Positions 1 through 5,558 of a DNA stretch of 6,608 bases are shown in pieces. Numbering within the stretch: position 1 is the first letter of the stretch; every line of letters starts with the position of its first letter. The notes beneath the pieces were generated by a model. The model saw nothing but the letters and a program-made list of their open reading frames with translations, did not search any database and was not told the origin of the DNA. Origin of the DNA: an uncultured Chromatiaceae bacterium (GTDB lineage Bacteria; Pseudomonadota; Gammaproteobacteria; Enterobacterales; Alteromonadaceae); NCBI GenBank assembly GCA_946482615.1, contig CAMLSF010000187.1, positions 1-6,608 of the forward strand, given 5' to 3'. Both the position numbers and the translations under genes were made by a program.

Positions 1-2
1 GT

Positions 3-515
3 ACTTATAAATTCAGTACGGGCCAACGATTCGGTGCTGTATTTCGTAGCTGGCAGCAGGACGGTAAAACTCATAACAGCAGAGATCCAAAGGAACAAAT
101 TCCTGCTGGTGCTCAGTTAACGGCACATTTCCAGTCAGTGACTTTGGCCGAAACTTATGTCAGCAAAGGTGCGCCAAGCCAGACTGTGTTGAAGCCGAGC
201 AACCATGGGCTGGAACTGGTGTTCCAAAGCCATCCCAACGATTTGTATATCCAAAGCCCAATCAAAGCCACTGTGCTTTATAACGGCAAAGCTTTGGCCG
301 GACAAAAAGTGCAGGTGTATCCGGCCAACTCGCCAGAAGCAGAAACCAAAGCCTCCAAAGAACTGACGACGGACAAAGAAGGTCAGCTGAGTTTCGAGTT
401 GGATAAAGCCGGTACCTATTTGCTGCTGACCCGTTTTCGTACCGATGCACCGGCAGGTGCCAAAGCCCCAACCTACAGTTACAGCTACAGCGCTGTAGTT
501 GAAGTCACTGAATAA
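3..515 (+). CDS. DUF4198 domain-containing protein, C-terminal part (5' end outside window)
   Basis: The frame is open from the first bases of the window to a TAA at 513-515, giving 170 residues with no convincing internal start, so the gene begins upstream and its signal peptide is not visible. The visible part matches the C-terminal half of DUF4198 proteins: a GLELVFQSHPNDLY stretch, then an Ig-like beta segment (IKATVLYNGKALAGQKVQVYP), a DKEGQLSFELDKAGTYLLL segment and a closing SYSAVVEV strand. Family members are periplasmic, often found beside PepSY, DUF2271 and TonB-receptor genes, and are suspected to take part in metal uptake (some are annotated as nickel- or cobalt-transport components); no biochemical role is firmly known. 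The next gene starts 9 bp after the stop, so the two are probably co-transcribed. The family call is strong and the function is unknown. Confidence 0.85.
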   Translation, partial: TYKFSTGQRFGAVFRSWQQDGKTHNSRDPKEQIPAGAQLTAHFQSVTLAETYVSKGAPSQTVLKPSNHGLELVFQSHPNDLYIQSPIKATVLYNGKALAGQKVQVYPANSPEAETKASKELTTDKEGQLSFELDKAGTYLLLTRFRTDAPAGAKAPTYSYSYSAVVEVTE

Positions 516-516
516 C

Positions 517-530
517 AGGAGTTTATGATG
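517..530 (+). promoter_or_regulatory. Shine-Dalgarno with tandem ATG start codons for the EF-hand gene
   Basis: AGGAG lies at 517-521, between the stop of the DUF4198 gene and two consecutive ATG codons at 525 and 528. The first ATG is only 3 nt from the motif and the second is 6 nt away, so the second ATG may be the real start, making the product one residue shorter. The signal peptide is unaffected by the choice. Confidence 0.6.
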
Positions 531-1436
531 CAACGCAGAAGCACTGCCCTTAGTTTATTTTTAGCCATCACCAGCTGTTATTTAGCTGCGGATGAAAAAG
601 CGCCAAAAAAACCAGCTCATCAGCCTACAGCTCAGGGCAAAGCCAGCTTTATTCAGGATTATGATCTGAATAAAGATGGCACTGTCAGTCAGGCTGAATT
701 TGCACAGGTGCGTCAGCAGCGTTACAGCGCTATGGACGAGAACAAAGATGGTCAGGTGTCGGTGGACGAATATGTCAATGAATACGCCGGTCGTCTGGAT
801 AAAAAACTCGATACCGAACGCACAGGCCAAATCAAACAAACGCTGGTGCGGATTGAGGCGCTGGATAAAAACAAAAGTAAAACCATAGGCAAAGATGAAT
901 ACAGGGCCTCAGGTGATAAAGCTTTTGCCTATATTGATACCAATAAAGATGGCGTAATCAGCAAAGCTGACCCACTGCCAGAACGCGAGTCTAAACCCGA
1001 TGCCAAACCAACAGTGCGTGCCCGTCCTGCTTTAGTGATGCCAACCACTCATAGTGTGGCCGGAATGCTGGATATGTATGACCAGAATGGCGACGGTCAG
1101 GTCGATAAGGTTGAATACCAAAAGCAGCGTGACGCCGCCTTTGCCCGCACTGATCTGGATAAAAACGGTGAGCTGAGCAGCGATGAATACCTGAACGAGT
1201 TTGTCGATCGTCTGGACCGTCAAATCGCTAAAACCCGTACTGCTCAGTTAAAGCAGGCCGCAGTGCGTTTTAAAGCTCTGGATAAAGACAGTGATCAGCA
1301 CATCAGCAGTGCCGAGTTTAATGCCTCAGGCGAACGTATGTTCAAACGCTGGGATACAGATGTAAACCAGCAAGTGACTATGGCAGAAGCTTTGCCTGTG
1401 ATTGAAACCGAAGCTAAAAAGAGTACGGCTGAGTAA
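525..1436 (+). CDS. Exported protein with eight EF-hand-like loops (two four-loop modules)
   Basis: The 303-residue product starts with a signal peptide (MMQRRS, hydrophobic stretch 8-20). ITSC at 15-18 fits a lipobox, so it may be a lipoprotein anchored at Cys18; ordinary cleavage near Ala21/Ala22 is the alternative. Twelve-residue EF-hand loops begin at D47, D71, D114, D138, D186, D210, D253 and D277. Loops 1, 2, 4, 5 and 6 have the canonical D-x-[DN]-x-[DN]-G pattern; loops 3 (K119), 7 (Q258) and 8 (Q282) lack the Gly at position 6 but keep acidic ends. The two halves (about 41-149 and 180-288) are an internal duplication, with corresponding loops all 139 residues apart, joined by a Lys/Pro-rich linker (about 150-176). 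It should bind Ca2+ or a similar cation in the periplasm; its partner is unknown. The stop overlaps the next start by one base, which suggests translational coupling. Confidence 0.9.
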   Translation: MMQRRSTALSLFLAITSCYLAADEKAPKKPAHQPTAQGKASFIQDYDLNKDGTVSQAEFAQVRQQRYSAMDENKDGQVSVDEYVNEYAGRLDKKLDTERTGQIKQTLVRIEALDKNKSKTIGKDEYRASGDKAFAYIDTNKDGVISKADPLPERESKPDAKPTVRARPALVMPTTHSVAGMLDMYDQNGDGQVDKVEYQKQRDAAFARTDLDKNGELSSDEYLNEFVDRLDRQIAKTRTAQLKQAAVRFKALDKDSDQHISSAEFNASGERMFKRWDTDVNQQVTMAEALPVIETEAKKSTAE

Positions 1437-2764
1437 TGAAACCTTTTGTCTGGCCATTGACGCTATTATCGCTTTGTCCTGTGCTGGTGCTGGCAAAACC
1501 TGTCAGCTATCAACAGGATCTTGTTGGGACACAGCTGAAACTGCAGCTGGAAGGCGTCAGCCAAAAGGACTGGCAGGCCAGACAAGCAGAATTTCAACAC
1601 TGGTTAGCTGCTGCGACACCACATCAACACGAATTAATTCAGCGTTGTGAAGAATGGCGTGCTTTAAGCCAAAAAAGTTACAGCTGCCGTTTAGGCTCCA
1701 TCGCACAGCAATGGCAGCACGCGGTAAAGAACCAAGAGCTGCCTGACAGAGTGGAATTACGCCGTCAAACCAGAGCTATTGAGCAAATGGTACTGACGGA
1801 AGCCAATAAATCTGCAGTGGTTTGGCAGCTGGACGGCTTAGCCAATGCCTACTTGCTGGACGAAACTGCCAGGCTGCTAAAGAGTTGGTTCCCAGAGTTA
1901 AAGCAGATGGATTTGCAGTCTGGTGTCAGCCGGTTGTTATGGTCTGATGGGATCAACACTGAGCTGAGTCTGGGCACTGAACAGCCCTTATTGCAGCAAC
2001 TGCAGCTGAGTTCAATCGCTTTAGCTCAGACTGAAACTGCTGATACTCAGCAAGGTTATAAAGTGTCGTACCGGACTTTTAGTCCGCTATTGAACCCAGC
2101 TGAAGGCTGGCCAGTGGAATACGGCCCAACAGCCACAGTGCTGGCGAAAGATGCAGTCACAGCCTATTTACTGGCGCAAAGTCTGGCAGTGCTGGACTTG
2201 AAACAAGGCCAGCAGTTGACTGATCAACAGCAGGCCGCAGCTTTAATCAAAACGGATTCGGCCAACTGGTACGCATCCAACTCCTGGTATCACTATCTGG
2301 CGGATAAAAGCCAAAGTCAGCAGCAAGGGCTGCAGATCAGCTATCAGCTGCCCAAATTCAGTGACGGAAACTACAAAAGACCTTATGTGTCGGTATGGCT
2401 GACCGATCAGCAGAAAAATCCTGTGCGTCAAATCAGTCTGGTCGGCCAGCAAAGCCGCTGGTATCAGGAGCTGAATCACTGGTGGCGTCGCCTTGGTCGT
2501 AAAAATCCGGAGCAAATAGATCAGATTGCCGGTGCAACCCAAAAACCCGGTACTTATCAGCTGCAGTGGGATGGCCGGGATCAACAAGGGGCAGTGGTAC
2601 CATGGGGTCAGTACCAGTTACATCTGGAAGTAGCGCGTGAACATGGGGGCCATGAACATTTAACTCTGCCGCTGAACTGGCAAGCCGGTCTGAAGCCGGT
2701 GCAGCTACAAGGTAAAGCTGAACTTGGGCTGGTGCGGCTGCAACTTCAGAGCAAAGACGGCTAA
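1436..2764 (+). CDS. Exported degenerate ApbE-like domain fused to a DUF2271 domain
   Basis: The 442-residue product has a signal peptide cleaved probably after VLA (residues 18-20). Residues about 24-270 resemble ApbE (FAD:protein FMN transferase, which attaches FMN covalently to exported proteins): LVGTQLKLQL at 29-38, CEEWRALS at 71-78, DGLANAYLLD at 133-142 in place of the family GGIAKGYAVD, and a LNPAEGWPV...TATVLAKDAVTAYLLAQSL stretch at 219-250 matching the DPRTG...TADALAT region. The His-containing IDPRTG motif and the segment with S-x-Y...SE..LN are lost or replaced, so catalysis is doubtful. Residues about 300-415 are a DUF2271 domain: RPYVSVWLTD, RWYQELNHWWRR, DQIAGATQKPGTYQLQWDGRD (split here only by reading), then REHGGHEH at 401-408. 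ATG 1436 overlaps the previous TAA by one base; no strong SD is seen (AAAGAG at 1418-1423 is 12 nt away), so coupling is likely. DUF2271 is clear; the ApbE relationship is inferred by eye. Confidence 0.82.
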   Translation: MKPFVWPLTLLSLCPVLVLAKPVSYQQDLVGTQLKLQLEGVSQKDWQARQAEFQHWLAAATPHQHELIQRCEEWRALSQKSYSCRLGSIAQQWQHAVKNQELPDRVELRRQTRAIEQMVLTEANKSAVVWQLDGLANAYLLDETARLLKSWFPELKQMDLQSGVSRLLWSDGINTELSLGTEQPLLQQLQLSSIALAQTETADTQQGYKVSYRTFSPLLNPAEGWPVEYGPTATVLAKDAVTAYLLAQSLAVLDLKQGQQLTDQQQAAALIKTDSANWYASNSWYHYLADKSQSQQQGLQISYQLPKFSDGNYKRPYVSVWLTDQQKNPVRQISLVGQQSRWYQELNHWWRRLGRKNPEQIDQIAGATQKPGTYQLQWDGRDQQGAVVPWGQYQLHLEVAREHGGHEHLTLPLNWQAGLKPVQLQGKAELGLVRLQLQSKDG

Positions 2765-2812
2765 GTTTTAAACATCAAATTCCTGTTGAGTTGTCTCCCA
2801 ACTCCTGTTGTT

Positions 2813-2841
2813 CTCCCTATTCTCTGGATAGGGAGTTTTTT
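2813..2841 (+). terminator. Rho-independent terminator of the DUF4198/EF-hand/DUF2271 operon
   Basis: CTCCCTAT (2813-2820) pairs perfectly with ATAGGGAG (2828-2835) around a 7-nt loop and is followed by six T (2836-2841). It lies 48 bp after the DUF2271 stop. A weaker stem-loop, GAGTTG/CAACTC (2788-2804), precedes it without its own T-run. The terminator separates the upstream operon from the receptor gene. Confidence 0.9.
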
Positions 2842-2894
2842 GTGTTTTCAAAGTTTAAGTTGTTGAAATATATAAAATAAATTGAATTTCATTG

Positions 2895-2923
2895 TTGAGA
2901 ATAGTTCTCATTTGATCTAGCAT
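2895..2923 (+). promoter_or_regulatory. Candidate sigma-70 promoter of the TonB receptor gene
   Basis: TTGAGA (2895-2900; 5 of 6 matches to TTGACA) and TAGCAT (2918-2923; 4 of 6 matches to TATAAT) are separated by exactly 17 bp. The start site would fall near 2930, giving a leader of about 46 nt. The overlap with the Fur-box palindrome supports the assignment. The -10 is weak, and an AT-rich TATAAA at 2871-2876 could serve an additional upstream promoter, but no matching -35 was seen for it. Confidence 0.55.
2896..2910 (+). promoter_or_regulatory. Fur box (iron-responsive operator)
   Basis: TGAGAATAGTTCTCA is a 7-1-7 inverted repeat whose six outer positions on each side are perfectly complementary. 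It matches the TGATAAT-N-ATTATCA Fur consensus at 11 of 14 arm positions, within an AT-rich flank (ATTG before, TTTG after). It covers the candidate -35 and lies 66 bp before the receptor ATG, the usual place for iron repression of a TonB-dependent receptor. Expected behaviour, by inference: Fe2+-Fur blocks transcription, and iron starvation induces the receptor. Confidence 0.8.
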
Positions 2924-2979
2924 AACGCCATCCTGTGGACTTACCACAGCTCTTTAGCTCGTCAAGGAGAGCGTTATGC
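2920..2979 (+). promoter_or_regulatory. Structured leader: nested inverted repeats enclosing the RBS and start codon
   Basis: GCATAACGC (2920-2928) is the exact reverse complement of GCGTTATGC (2971-2979), and the second arm contains the ATG (2976-2978). Inside lie a perfect 6-bp hairpin, CTGTGG (2933-2938) with CCACAG (2944-2949), and a weaker pairing of CTCTTT (2950-2955) with GGAGAG (2966-2971), which covers the Shine-Dalgarno AAGGAG (2964-2969). If transcription starts before 2920 the RNA could hide both SD and ATG. If it starts near 2930, as the candidate promoter predicts, the left outer arm is not transcribed and only the inner stems form. No known riboswitch class was recognised. Confidence 0.4.
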
Positions 2980-5306
2980 CCTGTTCTAAAACTTTTATTG
3001 CTGTTGCTATCAGCAGCTTATTTTCCACCTCTCTGTTGGCTGAAGTTGCAGCTGAACAGGCCACCAAAGATCTGTCGCAACTGGATGCTGTAACTGTCAC
3101 TGCTACTGCGCTTGAAGATAAAAAATCGACCACAGCTAATAGCACAGTGATTAAAGCTAAGCAGCTGGAACAGCAGCAGGTGCAGCGTTTAGAAGATATG
3201 GTGCGTTACATTCCGGGCGTCAGCTTAACGGATCAGGGCCGTTTTGGTTCGGCTGGCTTTAACATCCGTGGCCTGGAAGGCAATCAGGTGGCTATTACGG
3301 TGGACGGTTTGTCTGTAGGTGAAACCTTAAACCCACCCACTTACGCTTTTTATGATTTTTTTGCGGCCGGTCGTGGTGGCATAGACCCGGATGCGGTGAA
3401 ACAAATTGAAATTGTTAAAGGTGCGGATGCCATAGCTGCCGGCAGTGGTTCTTTAGGTGGCGCCGTGCTTTTTGTCACTAAAGATGCTGCAGACTATTTA
3501 GCTCCGGAAGGTGACGACACTTTGGTCCGGTTCAAAGCGGCGTACAGCGGTGCCAATGATGAAACTCAGGGCACTGTGACAGTGGCAAACCGTACTGGCA
3601 AGCTGGAAGCTTTGGCTGTGTTGACCAAACGTCAAGGCCACGAAATGGAAAACTATGCCGACTCAGCCGAACGTCAGGCCATAACAGGCTCAGGCCGCCC
3701 TGTGGCGGATCCGCAGGACAACAGCAGCCACAATATACTGACCAAATTAAAGTACCAGCTGACTGATACTCAGGATATGGGCCTGACCGCAGAGTTATTT
3801 AAAGCCGATATCGACACCAATAACTTATCTTGGTTAAGCCGCAGTTACCTGACCCGTACCAGTGACGACCAGCAGAAGCGCAGCCGTATTGGCTTAAACT
3901 ACAATTGGTTAGCAGGTCATCAGCTGTTTGATGCCTTTTCTACCAGCCTGGATTATCAGAAAACCAATAACGATGCTTTCACTTTGATGTTGGCCCCAGC
4001 CAGTGCAGCCCGTTTATGTACCACTGGCCCTTGTTACCGCAGTGAAGACCGCGACTACCAGCAGGACTTGCTGAAATGGGCTTTTGCTTTGGATAAAGAA
4101 CTGACCACTCAGGGCAGCAGCCATCAACTGGTGTACGGCGGTGCTTTGGAGCAAAAGTCAGTTGATTTTTCGGCCATTGATACCAGTTATGTCGGTCAGA
4201 CGATGGACATTGCAAAGCAGGATATAGACCCTGACTTTGTGCCTGAGACAGACGCTGACTTATGGCATTTGTATCTGCGCGACAGTATTAAATTTAACGA
4301 CAGTGCTTTTAGCTTAACCAGTGGGCTGCGTTACGATCATCTGTCATACAAACCCAAGTTAAATGATGGTTTTACCGACGTTACAGCGTCAGTGCAGGAC
4401 AGCAGTTTCAGCGCTGTCACAGGTCAGTTAGTAGGTAACTATCAGCTGACAGAACAACAAAGTGTAGCGCTGCAACTGGGCCGTGGGTTCCGGGCACCCA
4501 GTACAGAAGAAATGTATTTCCAGACTTCATCCGTCAGCCGCACTGAACAAGCCACAGGCACTGTGGTGACTGGGTTATACGGCTCGTTATCCAACCCCAA
4601 TTTGGAAGCTGAATACAGTACCAACCTGGAACTGGCTTATCAGTGGCAAAGTGATAACAGCAGGATCAAAGTGGCGCTGTTTAAAGATAACTACCACGAT
4701 ATGATTGAAAATGTCACCAAAGTACAAAACCCCGGTACTGTTTACGAAAGCTGCACCAGCTTCGGTTGTACTGTGACTCAGGGTAATCCTTATACCGTCA
4801 ACGAAAACGTCGGTGACGTGGATGTCACAGGCGTTGAGCTGCAAGGGGCCTGGCGCTTTAATCAAACCTGGAGCGCTCAATTCTCTTACAGCCATCATGA
4901 AGGTGAAAAAGACAATGGCGACCCGCTGATTACTATTAGCCCGGACAAGCTGGTGGCTGGTGTCAGTTACCGCGCAACCGACTGGTGGGATCTGGCCGCT
5001 CACTTCAGTTACAGCTCTGAAGTCAAAGCCAAAGATGCCTACGAAACGGCAGAAGACGGCACACAAACTCCATTAGTCACCTATTTGCCAAAAAGCGCTA
5101 CTGTGGTGGATTTAGTCAGCAACATGGAGTTTGGCGACAACTGGTTACTGAATGTTGGTGTTTATAACCTGCTTGATAAAGAGTACTACCGCTGGGAACG
5201 TATTCGTTATGCCGCCAGCAGCAGGAACAATATCAGTGCCGACGGCATTCAGCGTTACAGCGAACCGGGCCGTTATGCCAAGTTGAGTGTCAGTTACAGT
5301 TTCTAA
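2976..5306 (+). CDS. TonB-dependent outer-membrane receptor, haemoglobin/transferrin-like class
   Basis: The 776-residue product fits the usual length of a TonB-dependent receptor. It has a signal peptide (1-22, cleavage after LLA), a TonB-box-like DAVTVTAT (37-44), a plug domain (about 50-170) with FNIRGLEGNQVAITVDG (95-111) and IVKGADAIAAGSGSLGGAV (146-164), and then a 22-strand-type barrel ending in aromatic Phe776, the usual outer-membrane assembly signal. The plug resembles TonB-haemoglobin/transferrin/lactoferrin receptors. FRAP (505-508) and NPNL (540-543) are the boxes known from haem receptors, but no His lies between them and the plug has none. Two CX4C pairs (C348/C353 and C593/C598) sit in putative surface loops. 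The start is set by AAGGAG (2964-2969), 6 nt before ATG. Iron-regulated uptake is likely from the Fur box; the substrate (haem, siderophore or another iron complex) cannot be fixed from sequence. Confidence 0.9.
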   Translation: MPCSKTFIAVAISSLFSTSLLAEVAAEQATKDLSQLDAVTVTATALEDKKSTTANSTVIKAKQLEQQQVQRLEDMVRYIPGVSLTDQGRFGSAGFNIRGLEGNQVAITVDGLSVGETLNPPTYAFYDFFAAGRGGIDPDAVKQIEIVKGADAIAAGSGSLGGAVLFVTKDAADYLAPEGDDTLVRFKAAYSGANDETQGTVTVANRTGKLEALAVLTKRQGHEMENYADSAERQAITGSGRPVADPQDNSSHNILTKLKYQLTDTQDMGLTAELFKADIDTNNLSWLSRSYLTRTSDDQQKRSRIGLNYNWLAGHQLFDAFSTSLDYQKTNNDAFTLMLAPASAARLCTTGPCYRSEDRDYQQDLLKWAFALDKELTTQGSSHQLVYGGALEQKSVDFSAIDTSYVGQTMDIAKQDIDPDFVPETDADLWHLYLRDSIKFNDSAFSLTSGLRYDHLSYKPKLNDGFTDVTASVQDSSFSAVTGQLVGNYQLTEQQSVALQLGRGFRAPSTEEMYFQTSSVSRTEQATGTVVTGLYGSLSNPNLEAEYSTNLELAYQWQSDNSRIKVALFKDNYHDMIENVTKVQNPGTVYESCTSFGCTVTQGNPYTVNENVGDVDVTGVELQGAWRFNQTWSAQFSYSHHEGEKDNGDPLITISPDKLVAGVSYRATDWWDLAAHFSYSSEVKAKDAYETAEDGTQTPLVTYLPKSATVVDLVSNMEFGDNWLLNVGVYNLLDKEYYRWERIRYAASSRNNISADGIQRYSEPGRYAKLSVSYSF

Positions 5307-5318
5307 GTTTTGTTTGAG

Positions 5319-5395
5319 ACCAGTTTCATCCTGGTGTTGTAATCCCCGCCCGCCTCGCAGTCAACAAAACTGCGGTTTCAGGGACGAAGGGGATT
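5319..5395 (+). ncRNA. Stem-loop series in the receptor 3' region (possible 3'UTR-derived RNA)
   Basis: Between the receptor stop and its terminator lie ACCAG/CTGGT (5319-5323 with 5331-5335) and a larger two-part structure: AATCCCC (5341-5347) pairs exactly with GGGGATT (5389-5395) and encloses the perfect 6-bp hairpin CGCAGT/ACTGCG (5356-5361 with 5369-5374). With the terminator this would make a compact RNA of about 115-130 nt. No separate promoter and no known RNA family were recognised, so it may simply be a folded 3'UTR or a processed small RNA. Confidence 0.3.
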
Positions 5396-5403
5396 TTATG
5401 CTC

Positions 5404-5435
5404 AACCACCTGCTGGGAAGACAGGTGGTTTTTTT
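5404..5435 (+). terminator. Rho-independent terminator of the TonB receptor gene
   Basis: AACCACCTG (5404-5412) pairs perfectly over 9 bp with CAGGTGGTT (5422-5430) around a 9-nt loop, and the T-run continues to 5435 (seven T from 5429). It lies about 100 bp after the receptor stop and insulates the ZIP gene from the Fur-controlled transcript. Confidence 0.9.
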
Positions 5436-5457
5436 GTTTAAAAAACACAGATCCGAA

Positions 5458-5496
5458 CCGGGAAAAAACGTTATAATGTCACAGGTTTTTTCCTGG
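5458..5496 (+). promoter_or_regulatory. TATAAT promoter element inside a long dyad, upstream of the ZIP gene
   Basis: A perfect TATAAT (5472-5477) lies 81 bp before the ZIP start codon. No good -35 is seen 16-18 bp upstream, so the promoter may need an activator. GGAAAAAAC (5461-5469) is the exact reverse complement of GTTTTTTCC (5485-5493); with one G-T pairing the arms extend to 5458-5469 and 5485-5496, with the -10 in the 15-bp centre. The left part GTTATAAT resembles half of a Zur operator, but the right half (GTCAC) does not match. Operator function is inferred. Confidence 0.45.
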
Positions 5497-5558
5497 CTCT
5501 TGCTGTCTGAACCTGACTATCTTTATCCGCTGCTATTTCCCATAGGACAGGATTTTTT

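Noticed and set aside
135..533. Minus-strand open frame of 132 codons opposite the DUF4198 gene
   Set aside because: It mirrors the coding frame of DUF4198 and spans its stop and the next RBS; the plus-strand protein is the real one.
663..1388. Lanmodulin-like lanthanide binding by the EF-hands next to a TonB receptor
   Set aside because: None of the loops has the Pro at position 2 typical of lanmodulin and the domain spacing is different; no methanol-oxidation gene is nearby.
1402..1650. Plus-strand open frame of 82 codons overlapping the start of the DUF2271 gene
   Set aside because: It lies in another frame across the EF-hand end and the DUF2271 signal peptide; both real genes explain the sequence and no frameshift is needed.
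2788..2804. GAGTTG/CAACTC hairpin as a separate terminator
   Set aside because: The stem is short and no T-run follows; the strong terminator is the next hairpin at 2813-2841.
4587..5066. Minus-strand open frame of 159 codons
   Set aside because: It lies entirely inside the receptor gene, whose plus-strand protein is clearly conserved; the minus-strand product has no family features.
5341..5395. tRNA-like or known riboswitch fold
   Set aside because: The stems do not form a cloverleaf with D, anticodon and T arms, no CCA end or T-loop is present, and no conserved core of TPP, FMN, cobalamin or yybP-ykoY riboswitches was recognised.
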